From Lutibacter sp. (GTDB lineage: Bacteria > Bacteroidota > Bacteroidia > Flavobacteriales > Flavobacteriaceae): DNA of 49,878 nt. Shown here piece by piece: positions 1 through 9,530 of this stretch. Where the stretch lies: positions 1-49,878 of the forward strand of contig NZ_WTAR01000078.1 of the NCBI RefSeq assembly GCF_013139515.1, given 5' to 3'. Numbering within the stretch: the first letter of the stretch is position 1; each line of letters opens with the position of its first letter. The notes under the pieces are model-generated. The model was not told where the DNA came from and searched no databases. It saw only the letters and a list, made by a program, of their open reading frames with translations. A program made the position numbers and the translations under genes.

Positions 1-1249
1 ATAAACCTGTTGGTCTAATTACTTGCTCAACAAAAACACCTTCTGTTTTTTGTAATTCATAATCGGCTGGTGTAGCACTTACAAAAATCACCTGATTTTG
101 AATTTCTTCAAATTCATCAAACTTTAATGGCCGGTTATCCATCGCAGCAGGCAATCTAAATCCAAATTCAACCAAATTTTCTTTACGCGATCTATCCCCT
201 CCATACATTGCATGAACTTGAGGCACTGTTACATGACTTTCATCAATTATCATTAAATAATCGTCTGGGAAATAATCTAGTAAACAGAAAGGTCTGCTTC
301 CTGGTTCACGACCATCTAAATAGCGCGAATAATTTTCAATTCCACTGCAATAACCTAGTTCGCGAATCATTTCTAAATCAAATTCAGTACGTTCTTTTAT
401 ACGCTTTGCTTCTAGGTGTTTACCAATTTCTTTGTAATAGTCATACTGTTTCATTAAATCTTCCTGAATAGCGTGAATTGCATTCTGCAACACATCAGGA
501 GAAGTTACAAACAAGTTTGCAGGGTATATATTTAGTTGTTCAAATTTTTCTACAATTTGATTATTTTCAACATCAAAACTTTCTATTTCTTCAATTTCAT
601 CACCAAAAAAGTGAATTCTATAAGCGTGTTCACCATAAGATGGATACACGGTTATAGTGTCTCCTTTTACTTTAAAAGTACCGCTGCTTAATTCGGTTTC
701 AGTTCTAGAATATAAACTTGTAACTAGTTGGTGTAAAAATTTGGTGCGAGAAATTTCTTCATTTTTTTCAATAGAAATAATATTTTTTTTGAATTCAACA
801 GGATTTCCAATACCGTAAATGCAAGAAACTGAAGCAATAATAATTACGTCTCTTCTTCCTGAAAGTAGTGCAGATGAAGCACTAATTCGTAGCTTTTCAA
901 TATCCTCGTTTATAGATAAATCTTTTTCAATGTAAGTTCCGGTGGTGGGTAAATAAGCTTCCGGTTGGTAATAATCGTAATAGGAGACAAAATACTCTAC
1001 AGAATTGTTTGGGAAAAACTGTTTAAATTCTGAGTATAATTGTGCCGCTAAGGTTTTATTATGCGCTAAAACTAAGGTTGGTTTTTGTACTTCTTGAATT
1101 AAATTTGCAACCGTAAATGTTTTTCCTGAACCAGTTACACCTAATAATGTTTGGTGTTTTTCATTGGTTTGAATACCGTTTACTAGCTGTTTAATAGCTT
1201 CTGGCTGATCTCCAGTTGGTTTAAAATTTGATTCTAATTTGAATTGCAT
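1..1249 (-). CDS. uvrB: UvrABC excision repair helicase subunit B, N-terminal part (cut by window edge)
   Basis: UvrB is the damage-verifying helicase of nucleotide excision repair in the cytoplasm. It receives damaged DNA from UvrA and recruits UvrC. The 416 residues present begin with the family's usual start ([19 protein letters not shown]). Walker A GVTGSGKT lies at residues 37-44. The aromatic beta-hairpin that inserts into DNA ([13 protein letters not shown]) is at about 89-101, and the DEAD-like box MIIDESHV is near residue 335, followed by the VSATPADYE helicase motif. The family is about 660-670 residues, so roughly the last 250 lie outside the window. A TATTTTTG promoter element ends only 4 nt before the ATG, so the message may be nearly leaderless. 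Identification is secure. Confidence 0.97.
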   Translation of the reverse strand, partial: MQFKLESNFKPTGDQPEAIKQLVNGIQTNEKHQTLLGVTGSGKTFTVANLIQEVQKPTLVLAHNKTLAAQLYSEFKQFFPNNSVEYFVSYYDYYQPEAYLPTTGTYIEKDLSINEDIEKLRISASSALLSGRRDVIIIASVSCIYGIGNPVEFKKNIISIEKNEEISRTKFLHQLVTSLYSRTETELSSGTFKVKGDTITVYPSYGEHAYRIHFFGDEIEEIESFDVENNQIVEKFEQLNIYPANLFVTSPDVLQNAIHAIQEDLMKQYDYYKEIGKHLEAKRIKERTEFDLEMIRELGYCSGIENYSRYLDGREPGSRPFCLLDYFPDDYLMIIDESHVTVPQVHAMYGGDRSRKENLVEFGFRLPAAMDNRPLKFDEFEEIQNQVIFVSATPADYELQKTEGVFVEQVIRPTGL

Positions 1250-1253
1250 ATTG

Positions 1254-1261
1254 CAAAAATA
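1254..1261 (-). promoter_or_regulatory. -7 promoter element of uvrB
   Basis: Read on the minus strand this is TATTTTTG, matching the Bacteroidota -7 consensus TAnnTTTG. It ends 4 nt before the uvrB start codon. No TTG at -33 spacing is seen. The match is short, so the call is tentative. Confidence 0.45.
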
Positions 1262-1289
1262 ATGTAATTTTAGTTTCTAAATTCATAGT

Positions 1290-1479
1290 ATGAAATGTAT
1301 TTATAAATGTATAGTGTTGGTTTTTTTTCTTCTGAGTTTAAATATAGTTGCTTAAAACACATTTCCAAAGTCGTGGGAAGGAAATTAGTACAAGAGATTC
1401 TAAATTTAAGGAGGAAGACATTCCTGAAGTAAAATTGTATTTGGTAAATGATAGACAAAAAGCAATTTTGAAAAAATAG
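1290..1479 (+). pseudogene. possible small exported protein interrupted by a frameshift
   Basis: An ATG at 1290 opens a typical signal peptide (MKCIYKCIVLVFFLLSLNIVA) that stops at TAA 1353. The +1 frame continues from 1351 without a stop to TAG 1477 and reads like a charged soluble peptide (contains SRGKEISTRDSKFKEED and EVKLYLVNDRQKAILKK). Joined, the two pieces would give a secreted protein of about 63 residues. The shift has to fall between 1345 and 1353, because the +1 frame has stops at 1333, 1339 and 1345. This could be a decayed gene, a sequencing error, or recoding at the GCT-TAA stop. A 62-codon frame on the opposite strand (1270-1458) looks less protein-like. The call rests only on sequence character. 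Confidence 0.3.
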
Positions 1480-1481
1480 AA

Positions 1482-4400
1482 TTAACGTCTAATTAAACTA
1501 AAATGACCTTTTAAAACTCTACCATCTTCTAACTCAACTTTATACCAATAATCTGTTGAAGGTAAGGGGTTTCCATTGTATAAACCATTCCAGCCAGGAC
1601 CAAGAGGGTCAAGTATTTTAATAGATTTTCCAAACCTATCAAAAATATACACATTAGAAGTTGGTTGAAACTCAATACCAGTTACGTGCCAAGTTTCATT
1701 AAAACCATCTCCATTAGGGGTGAAAAATTTAGGAATACTTATAACTGAGATTTGAACTACAGCTTCTAAACAATTTTCAATATCTCTTATTTTAACTGTA
1801 TGCAGTCCGCCTGAAACTTGTTCATATACATTATTTAACTGAAATTCTTCATCATCTAAAGCAAATTCATAATTGTTATTAGGTAAATTATTTGTTAAAA
1901 TTGTAATGGTATTATTATCAGAATTATCTACAATTTGAATGTTATGTATATCAAAATTTAGTAAGGGTTCAATTGGGGCACTAATTACAGTAATTGTTTT
2001 TGTTGTTTGGCAATTATTACCATCAATATCAGTTGCTGTTACAGAATAGTTTCCTGCCGTATGTATTTCTATTTCAGGAGTATCTCCAACAGTTATTCCG
2101 AATTCATTTTCCCAAATATATTCATAATTTCCACTAGGGTTTTCAAGATTTATAATAGGTTCTAAAGCATTTAAACACAATGTTATTTCGTTTCCTAAAT
2201 CAAATTCAGGAACAGCATGCACTTGAAGAGACACATGATAACCCAAGCCAAAGCAACCATCTGATTTATCGGCTCTTGCAACTAATTGCTGAGTGAAAGG
2301 CGAGGTGTTTCTGTAGTTGGTTTCATCTATATTATTTTGTTCAGCTAAAGCATTTTCAATGGTTTCATAATATGTTATTATAAAATCAGTTTCAGGCAAT
2401 AAACTAGCTAAAATTTGATTTGTGGCTTCACTAAAATTAAATGCAGCTATACCATTGGTGGTATCATTATCAAAACTATCATCACATTCATTAAAAGAAA
2501 TCATTAAATCAGTTGGTATATTTGTGGTAAGCACTTCTAAATTTATTTGGGCAGTGCTAAAACAATTTGTAAAATTTTCTACTCTTGCCCAAACCGTTGA
2601 AGTTGTACTATTTGAAAAAGAGGTTGTGTTTAAAATTGGACTCATATTATTTATAGCATCACTTTCTAATATAAAATAAGTAATAGTTGGCAAAGGATTA
2701 TCATTAGAAATTATGGTATTTGCTTCTTCTAAATTAAAGTTTACAATGCCATCTAAATCATCATCACATTGAATTAAATGAACAGGAGAAGTGACTACAG
2801 GAACTGTATAAAAAGTAACTTGAATTTCTTTGGTTTGTTCACAATTTGTAGTTGTGTTGGTTGCTGTTACACGATACAAACCACTAGAATTTACAGTTAT
2901 TGCAGGTGTGTTACCAATACTATTTCCTAGTTCATTTCTCCAAGTATAGTTGTAAGTTGATAATGGGTTTTCAATAGTTATTGTTGGGTTTACAACATTA
3001 GAGCAAAAATCTACTGTGCTTAATAAATCAAATTGTGGTAACGGATTTACATTAAGAGTTACATGGTAACCTAGCCCAAAACAATCATTCGCTATATTAT
3101 CTACTCTAACAACTATTTGCTGCGTAAAAGGTGAAATTGTATTTGAATAATTTGTAGCATCAATACTATTTTGTTCCGCTAAAGCATCGGTTATATTTTC
3201 ATAATAAGCAACGGTTAAATTTGTATCAGGAAGTAACGCATTTAAAATTTGGGTTGTAGCATTGCTAAAATTAAATGTTGTGATACCATTTGTTTCATCT
3301 CCATCAATATTGTCATCACATTCATTAAAAGTAAACATTAATCCGCTTGGTATATTTGTAGCTGTAACTTCTAAAAAAACTTGAGCAGTAGCAAAACAAT
3401 TGGCAGCATTTTCAATTCTTGCCCAAACAAAATCACCAGTAGTTGCAGTGTGGTTTGTACTGTTAGCTATTAAATTAGCTGAATTAATAGCATCGTTTTC
3501 AGTTGAATGATAAGTAATTGTTGGAGCAGGACTTTCATTTGAAATTAATGTATTGGCTTCATTTAAATTAAAGTCAACAGCACCATCTAAATCATCATCA
3601 CATTGAATAAGCGTTACAGGTGAGTTTACTATTGGAAGGTTGTAAATAGTAACATCTAAAGTTAATATAGTAGTTTCAGTGCCAATTGTTACTGTTGCAG
3701 TGACTGTAAAAATACCTGATGAAGAAAATGTATGTGTTGGATTTAATGCTGAGGATGTATTATCAACTCCGGTTGATGGATCTCCAAAATCCCAAAGAAC
3801 ACTTGTTGGTATTGCTGTTGAACTTAAACTAAATTGAGTTGGGTTACCTAAACAAACATCATTTGCTGTTATTGAAGTTAAAAAGAATGATTGTATAAAT
3901 GGAGGTAAGCCTTCAACAACCTTTCTTGTAGGATCTCCAGCACTTATATCTAGTGCATCCGGAACATAATTACAAGCTAAACCATCTGCTTCTGGATCGT
4001 TAATAATTCCTAAAAAAGCGGTACCTTCTTGCGCTGTTCCTGAAATTGATAAAGCTCTATAAATTTTGCCATCAATGGCTAACTGCAAAGCTCCTCTTGT
4101 ATTAATGTTTGAAGTATGTATTAAAACTCTAGAATTAGAAACAGTTGGACTTAACAAATCATATTGCACTAATTTACCAGGGGTAATATGTTCATTTCCA
4201 TTTAATTGACTTGTAGTAGCATATAGTTTTTGACTTTGTGTAGAAAATTCTACGCCATATGGAACATCATTTGCATCATCTAAAGCTAGTTGAATTTCAT
4301 TGGTTACTTGTCCAGTAGCATCATTAAAATCATAAAGCATTAAGCTATGAGTATTTCCAAAGTTTGCACAAGCTATTTTATTTCCATCAGGTGAAATTTT

Positions 4401-5030
4401 TAAATAACCTCTAGAATCGGGTGCATTGGTAACATTTGAAATTACAGGTGTTGTATTTATACCTGCTGCATCAACTCTCCAAGCTAAAAATAAATCTTCA
4501 ATAAAGGCAATTATCCAAAAGGAATTATTATCGGCATGTTGTACAGCTGTTACTTTTTCATAAGCTTGAGCAACGAGGACTATATTTTTTTCAGAAGCAA
4601 TAACATCGCCTAATCCGCCATTTAACGTTAAATCTACAGTTGAATATCTAATACCATTTGCAGATAAAGCTGAAAACCCTCTACTATCAACGCTAATAAT
4701 GTAATATTGATTTATATTATTAGGTTTTGGAACTATAATTGCAGATTGTGTACTTGATGTATTTCCTAACAATCCGGTACCATTTGGCATCATGTTATGT
4801 GTTCTGTCCCACACGGTAACACCATCAGTATAAAAAAGTAAATTTCCTTGAAAATCTGAAATTGTAGCGCAACCTTCAAACGTGTTTATTTGCCCGTCAG
4901 TTAATACTACAGGAACTCCAGAGTTAAAATCTAGCCCAGCAAATTGTCCAAAGTACCAAATTGCTGCTTCATTTTGGGAGAATGATATGAGGGGGAAAAT
5001 GGCTAACAAAAAAAATAGCACTCTTTTCAT
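1482..5030 (-). CDS. T9SS type B surface protein with propeller-like head, PKD domain and four Cys-Asp repeats
   Basis: This is a secreted surface protein of 1182 residues. A signal peptide (MKRVLFFLLAIFPLISFSQ) is followed by a propeller-like head (about 20-375) of the kind starting N-E-A-x-I-W-Y-F-G, which is shared with the gene at 8784. A PKD domain follows at about 395-460 (NPTHTFSSSGIFTVTATV). The stalk has four repeats opening with QCDDDLDG or ECDD, arranged as two pairs each followed by an Ig-like module, that is, an internal duplication of about 280 residues. The last 84 residues (IPKFFTPNGDGFNETW to GHFSLIRR) form the gliding-motility-type T9SS type B sorting domain, which directs crossing of the outer membrane. 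It is the fourth gene of a same-strand array. The ligand is unknown; adhesion is an inference. Confidence 0.88.
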   Translation of the reverse strand: MKRVLFFLLAIFPLISFSQNEAAIWYFGQFAGLDFNSGVPVVLTDGQINTFEGCATISDFQGNLLFYTDGVTVWDRTHNMMPNGTGLLGNTSSTQSAIIVPKPNNINQYYIISVDSRGFSALSANGIRYSTVDLTLNGGLGDVIASEKNIVLVAQAYEKVTAVQHADNNSFWIIAFIEDLFLAWRVDAAGINTTPVISNVTNAPDSRGYLKISPDGNKIACANFGNTHSLMLYDFNDATGQVTNEIQLALDDANDVPYGVEFSTQSQKLYATTSQLNGNEHITPGKLVQYDLLSPTVSNSRVLIHTSNINTRGALQLAIDGKIYRALSISGTAQEGTAFLGIINDPEADGLACNYVPDALDISAGDPTRKVVEGLPPFIQSFFLTSITANDVCLGNPTQFSLSSTAIPTSVLWDFGDPSTGVDNTSSALNPTHTFSSSGIFTVTATVTIGTETTILTLDVTIYNLPIVNSPVTLIQCDDDLDGAVDFNLNEANTLISNESPAPTITYHSTENDAINSANLIANSTNHTATTGDFVWARIENAANCFATAQVFLEVTATNIPSGLMFTFNECDDNIDGDETNGITTFNFSNATTQILNALLPDTNLTVAYYENITDALAEQNSIDATNYSNTISPFTQQIVVRVDNIANDCFGLGYHVTLNVNPLPQFDLLSTVDFCSNVVNPTITIENPLSTYNYTWRNELGNSIGNTPAITVNSSGLYRVTATNTTTNCEQTKEIQVTFYTVPVVTSPVHLIQCDDDLDGIVNFNLEEANTIISNDNPLPTITYFILESDAINNMSPILNTTSFSNSTTSTVWARVENFTNCFSTAQINLEVLTTNIPTDLMISFNECDDSFDNDTTNGIAAFNFSEATNQILASLLPETDFIITYYETIENALAEQNNIDETNYRNTSPFTQQLVARADKSDGCFGLGYHVSLQVHAVPEFDLGNEITLCLNALEPIINLENPSGNYEYIWENEFGITVGDTPEIEIHTAGNYSVTATDIDGNNCQTTKTITVISAPIEPLLNFDIHNIQIVDNSDNNTITILTNNLPNNNYEFALDDEEFQLNNVYEQVSGGLHTVKIRDIENCLEAVVQISVISIPKFFTPNGDGFNETWHVTGIEFQPTSNVYIFDRFGKSIKILDPLGPGWNGLYNGNPLPSTDYWYKVELEDGRVLKGHFSLIRR
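1970..3630 (-). repeat. tandem duplication inside the T9SS-B gene (two units of about 840 nt)
   Basis: Two consecutive units each encode a QCDDDLDG repeat, an ECDD repeat and an Ig-like module. The QCDDDLDG codons lie near 3588-3612 and again near 2750-2775, about 838 nt apart. The ECDD codons lie near 3301-3330 and 2460-2490, the same offset. Limits are approximate because they were judged from the translated pattern. Confidence 0.7.
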
Positions 5031-5069
5031 AGTAAGAGATTTTTTTTTGATGTTAAAAATGTTTAAAAC

Positions 5070-5083
5070 TCTTCTTAAGAAGA
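5070..5083. repeat. 14-nt perfect palindrome in the leader of the T9SS-B gene
   Basis: TCTTCTTAAGAAGA equals its own reverse complement and sits 40 nt upstream of the start of the 1482-5030 gene. It has no loop or following T-run, so it does not look like a terminator. It could be a protein-binding site. Chance in AT-rich DNA is also possible. Confidence 0.35.
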
Positions 5084-5119
5084 ACTTATAACCATAAAGT
5101 TAATAAAATATTGTGTCAT

Positions 5120-5870
5120 TTACCTTCTAATTAAGCTAAAATGACCTTTTCTTAATCGTACATTTCCATTATTATCAATGAGTTCAACAGAGAACCAATA
5201 ATCTGTTGAAGGAGCTTGTACACCATTAAATAAACCACTCCAACCTTCGCCTTTTGGGTTTACTTGTGTTATCAGTTTTCCAAACCTATCAAAAATATAA
5301 ATAGTTGAGCTTGCATAAAAATTTTCGTTTACACCTAAAACAACCCAAGTATCATTAGAACCATCGTTATTTGGAGTGAAAAACTTTGGAAACCCAATTA
5401 CAGAGACATCAAGTGTTGCAACACCACAATTGTTTTTATCGCGAATAAAAATAGTATAAATACCTGGTACTAATTGTTCAAAATAGGGCTCGTCTTGATA
5501 AACACTTATAAATTCACCTATTTTTTGTAATGCAAATTCATAATTTCCAATTCCTAAATTAGTTGTTGAAATTGTGATTGAATTATTTTTAGAATCATCA
5601 ATTATTATCACGTCATTAGGTGTAAGTGTTGCAATAATTGAAGCTTCAACCATAATTGTTTGTGGAAAAGATTTGCAGCCTTTATTTGAAGTAGCAATTG
5701 CTGTATATTCACCTTCGCTAGTTATTATTGCATCTCTATTGTTGCTAATAATTACGCCATTTTCATTTGTCCATTCGTACGTGTAATTGCCTAATTCATT
5801 AAACGGAGTAATTGTTATTGGCTCTAAGTTTTGACAATAAATTGCTGTGGCATCAATTTCAAATTCAGGT
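5120..5870 (-). repeat. 3-prime block shared with the neighbouring gene (copy 1 of 2)
   Basis: The last ~750 nt of this gene closely match 8784-9530. One stretch of more than 30 residues is identical in the two proteins (EFEIDATAIYCQN through NELGNYTYEW). The underlying DNA, for example near 5780-5870 against 9440-9530, differs at only a few positions. This suggests recent duplication or gene conversion. Confidence 0.75.
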
Positions 5871-8776
5871 GTTGGATTTACAATAAAATCAAAGGTGGTT
5901 TCAGCCATACAATTTGAATTTAAACTATTTTCAACCTGAACTGTTATTGTTTGTGTTGCTGTGAAAAATGGGTTTGGTAACGGGCTTGGTAATAAATTTC
6001 CGTTTTCATCTGCATAAGAAACTACCATGCCAGTTTGTGTATTTAAAACTGTAGCTTGAATTGTTGAAGTGTCAAAATTATACATTCCATCTAAGTCATC
6101 ATCACATTCAATAAAGTTAGAAATTGTATTGGCAACAGGTTTTTTATCTACAATAAATTGCAAAGTTGTTTCAGAAAAACAAGAACCATCTGGATCTACA
6201 GAGTTACTATCTGTAACTCTAATTGTAATAGTTTGGCTATTTATTAACAATGGGTTTGGAAGTGGAAGAGGTAAAGCATTTCCATTTTCTTCAAAATAAG
6301 TAACAAGCATTCCTGTTTGTGTACCTAAAATTGTTGTTTCAATTGTAGAAGTGTCAAAAGGAAAATAGCCATCAAAATCATCATCGCATTGTCTTTCAAT
6401 AGTTACTGTATTTGCAATAGGAATTGGCTCTACATGTAAAGTTATATGAGCACCTAAACCTAAACAATCATTATCTAACTGACTATCAACACGAATATAA
6501 ATTGTTTGAGTAGTTGGATAGCCAATATTTCTGTAATTTGAAATGTCTAAAATTGCATTTTCTTCAGCCAAGGCATCAGCTTCATTTCTGTAATAATTTA
6601 TAAATAACTGTTGTCCAACAGGGAAAAGTGTAATTATTTCATTGTTTACACTGCTAAAATTAAATGTAGTTATACCATCTTTTTCATCATCTGTATTATT
6701 CACATAATCATCACATTCAAAAAACGCTCTTTGAAAGGTTGAAGGAATGTTAGTTGTTGAAACTATTAAATCTACTTTTGAAACACGATGACATCCATTT
6801 GTGTTGTCAACTCTAGCCCAAACAATATCTGTATTTATGGCTGAATTATAGGTTGTGGGATTTAAAATTAATTCAGCACTATCATTTGTGTCAGCTCCTA
6901 ATGATGTGTTGAAATAAGTAAATACTTCATTTATAGCATTGGTTGAAATTTTAGTATTTGCTTCGTTTAAATTAAAAATACTAAAACCATCATTATTATC
7001 ATCACACTGTTTTAATGTTATGATATTTGTAATTGTTGGTAGTTTAAAAACTTCAATATCAAAATTTGTAATTGCAGTACAATTTGAATTAAAATTGTTC
7101 ACTATTTTTACATAAATAGGTTGTATTGTTGCTGTGTTTGGAAATGTTGAAGGATTTAAAATTGGACTTAAAAGTGAAGCATCACTAAAATATGAAATTG
7201 TAAAATCGGTTGCTGCTTGGCTGTTTAAAATTTCTGATTCTTTTTCTGTTAAATCAAAAATAATAAGGCCATCTGTATCTGTTCCAATTGAAGTGTTGTC
7301 ACATTTTCCTAAAACTGAAATTATTGAAGGCGGGTTAGGCATTTCAAAAACTTGTAAAGTAAAACTTAAGGTTTCATAACATTTCTTATTTTGGATGTTT
7401 TGAATACGGGCAATTATTGTATCAATACTGTAAGATGAAGAGTTTGTATACGGATTTGTAATTGCATTGGCAGTTGTATTATTATCAGCATCAATTTGAT
7501 TGGTAAAATAAATGATTTCAAATTCAGAAGGACTTTGAGAGCCAAGTATTTCACTGTCTTTTAAGTTTGCAATGTTAAATTGATAAAAACCATCAAAATC
7601 ATCATCACACTGCATAATATCTGTTGGCTGAATACTATTTGGAGATTTATAAACTAAGATAGAAAATGATGTAACATTGTAACATCCTGAAACTGTATTT
7701 TGAACTCTAGCCCAAATAATTTCAGAAGTAAAAGCGGTACTATTTGTATAATTTACAGAGAGTTTATTAGCACTATTATTTGTTAAAGCATCTGTTTCAT
7801 TATCAAAATAGCTAATAGTATTATTAACTAAATCTAAATTTATGTTTGCATCATTTTGTGATAAATCAAAAGTGTAAAAACCATCATTATCAGCATCACA
7901 AGCAGTTAAATTTGTTGCTGTTCCTATTGGAATAGTTGTGACTGTTACAGTAAAATCTGCAACACTAAAACATTCAGTTATCGTGTTTGTTAGCCGAACA
8001 AATAATGTTTGTGGGTTGCTAGTATTTTCAAATAAATTTGGAGTTACTATTTTGTTTATTCCAATTAAAGCATCGTTGTTTGAAGTGTGATATGTTGCTA
8101 CAACATTACTTTGAGTTCCTATTGCTTTGGTATCGTTTTGAGTAAGGTTGAATTGTGAAACTTCATCTAAACTTAAATCGTTATCACATTGTTCTAGGTT
8201 TATAGTGCTGCTTATAGGTGTTTCAAATGTTGGCTGCTCAGAAAAAGAAGCAGTTCCTGTCCATTCAATACTAAAATTACTGTCACCAACAGGTCTGTCA
8301 ATAACTAAAAAATAACTTTCATTATCTAAAACATCTAACCATCTAACAAAGCTATTTCCATCAGTTCCAGGTCCTTCTGAAGTTTCAATTTCAGTTCCAT
8401 TCATACCTGTTAAATTATTTCCTTGAAGAGCTGCGTTTGGGTTTGTAGTTGAACATCTAATTGCTTGTCCAATATTACCGCAAGTTACATCAGGTCCAAA
8501 AATAAAAAAGTCAAAATCTTCAATAATTGAAGTTGAATTAGGAGTTAATGTAAAACCTAAAGTTCCGCCAGTTTTAATAGTTAATTTAAACCAAATACTA
8601 TGATTTTCTTGGCTTGCACATGTGTTTGAACCATTTAATTCTTGTATTCCAAAAGAAGTTGCATCTAAATCTTGGTAGCCACTGTTTCCACAAACAATTA
8701 AAGCATCAACACAATCATTTTGACTAAATAATAGGGGCGTTGTAAAAAGTAAAATTAGGGTTAAAATTTTTTTCAT
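5120..8776 (-). CDS. T9SS type B surface protein with eight Cys-Asp repeats
   Basis: This secreted protein has 1218 residues. The signal peptide (MKKILTLILLFTTPLLFSQ) leads into a distinct head at about 20-175 with paired cysteines (DCVDALIVCG, SNTCAS, VTCGNIGQAIRC). The head contains the pattern H-S-I-W-F-K-L-T and D-F-D-F-F-I-F-G and is predicted to be a beta-sandwich. Eight repeats of about 95-110 residues follow, opening with variants of CDDDxDGxxxFNL, a pattern reminiscent of calcium-binding DxDxDG loops. The protein ends with an Ig-like module and a type B T9SS sorting domain (GFPKFFTPNNDGSNDTW to KGHFSLIRR). Its start is 7 nt after the stop of the 8784 gene, so the two are probably co-transcribed. 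Its last 250 codons are nearly the same as that neighbour's. The function of the head is unknown. Confidence 0.87.
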   Translation of the reverse strand: MKKILTLILLFTTPLLFSQNDCVDALIVCGNSGYQDLDATSFGIQELNGSNTCASQENHSIWFKLTIKTGGTLGFTLTPNSTSIIEDFDFFIFGPDVTCGNIGQAIRCSTTNPNAALQGNNLTGMNGTEIETSEGPGTDGNSFVRWLDVLDNESYFLVIDRPVGDSNFSIEWTGTASFSEQPTFETPISSTINLEQCDNDLSLDEVSQFNLTQNDTKAIGTQSNVVATYHTSNNDALIGINKIVTPNLFENTSNPQTLFVRLTNTITECFSVADFTVTVTTIPIGTATNLTACDADNDGFYTFDLSQNDANINLDLVNNTISYFDNETDALTNNSANKLSVNYTNSTAFTSEIIWARVQNTVSGCYNVTSFSILVYKSPNSIQPTDIMQCDDDFDGFYQFNIANLKDSEILGSQSPSEFEIIYFTNQIDADNNTTANAITNPYTNSSSYSIDTIIARIQNIQNKKCYETLSFTLQVFEMPNPPSIISVLGKCDNTSIGTDTDGLIIFDLTEKESEILNSQAATDFTISYFSDASLLSPILNPSTFPNTATIQPIYVKIVNNFNSNCTAITNFDIEVFKLPTITNIITLKQCDDNNDGFSIFNLNEANTKISTNAINEVFTYFNTSLGADTNDSAELILNPTTYNSAINTDIVWARVDNTNGCHRVSKVDLIVSTTNIPSTFQRAFFECDDYVNNTDDEKDGITTFNFSSVNNEIITLFPVGQQLFINYYRNEADALAEENAILDISNYRNIGYPTTQTIYIRVDSQLDNDCLGLGAHITLHVEPIPIANTVTIERQCDDDFDGYFPFDTSTIETTILGTQTGMLVTYFEENGNALPLPLPNPLLINSQTITIRVTDSNSVDPDGSCFSETTLQFIVDKKPVANTISNFIECDDDLDGMYNFDTSTIQATVLNTQTGMVVSYADENGNLLPSPLPNPFFTATQTITVQVENSLNSNCMAETTFDFIVNPTPEFEIDATAIYCQNLEPITITPFNELGNYTYEWTNENGVIISNNRDAIITSEGEYTAIATSNKGCKSFPQTIMVEASIIATLTPNDVIIIDDSKNNSITISTTNLGIGNYEFALQKIGEFISVYQDEPYFEQLVPGIYTIFIRDKNNCGVATLDVSVIGFPKFFTPNNDGSNDTWVVLGVNENFYASSTIYIFDRFGKLITQVNPKGEGWSGLFNGVQAPSTDYWFSVELIDNNGNVRLRKGHFSLIRR
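5880..8205 (-). repeat. eight Cys-Asp-rich protein repeats
   Basis: In order of translation the repeat openings are QCDNDLSLDE, ACDADNDGFYTFDL, QCDDDFDGFYQFNI, KCDNTSIGTDTDG, QCDDNNDGFSIFNL, ECDDYVNNTDDEKDG, QCDDDFDGYFPFDT and ECDDDLDGMYNFDT. Each is followed by a strand-rich stretch of the type ITYFxxxxDA and a segment xxIxARVxNxxxxC. The limits are approximate. Confidence 0.75.
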
Positions 8777-8783
8777 GAATTTT

Positions 8784-9530
8784 TTATCTTCTTATTAAGC
8801 TAAAATGACCTTTTCGGATTCTTATATTATCATTATTGTCAATTAGTTCAACTGAGAACCAATAATCTGTCTCAGGTAATTGTTTACCATTAAATGTGCC
8901 GTTCCAACCTTCGTTTTTAGGGCTAATTTGTGTTATCAATTTTCCAAACCTATCAAAGATATAAATTATTGAGTTGGCATAAAAATTTTCATTAGTTCCT
9001 AAAATTGCCCAAGTATCATTTGAACCATCATTATTAGGTGTAAAAAATTTTGGAAAACCAATTATAGATGCTTCAATTTGTGAAGTACCGCAATTATTTT
9101 TATCTCTCACAAAAACAGTGTAAAAGCCTGGTGTTAAGTTTTCAAAATAAGGTTCGTCTTGATAATAACTTATAAATTCGTTTTCTTTTTGAATTGCAAA
9201 TTCATAATCTCCAATTCCTAAATTAGTTGTTGAAATTGTGATAGAATTATTTTCAGAATCATCAATTACTGTAATATCATTTGGAGAAAGTATTGCAATT
9301 ATTGAAGCTTCAATAGTGATAGTTTTAGGGAATGATTTGCAACCTTCTTGCGAAGTAGCAATTACTGAATATGTACCTTCGCTTGTTATTATTGCAGCTC
9401 TATTACTACTAATAATTCCACCGTTTTCATTTTTCCATTCGTACGTATAATTGCCTAATTCATTAAACGGCGTAATGGTTATTGGTTCTAAATTCTGGCA
9501 ATAAATTGCTGTGGCATCAATTTCAAATTC
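8784..9530 (-). repeat. 3-prime block shared with the neighbouring gene (copy 2 of 2)
   Basis: This is the partner of 5120-5870 in the same orientation. It covers the final Ig-like module and the T9SS type B signal. The corresponding part of the 11695 gene (about 11695-12170) is related but more diverged. Confidence 0.75.

Noticed and set aside
1270-1458. 62-codon minus-strand frame between uvrB and the first T9SS gene
   Set aside because: Low-complexity Tyr/Phe/Leu-rich sequence; the plus strand of the same region reads more like a (broken) exported protein.
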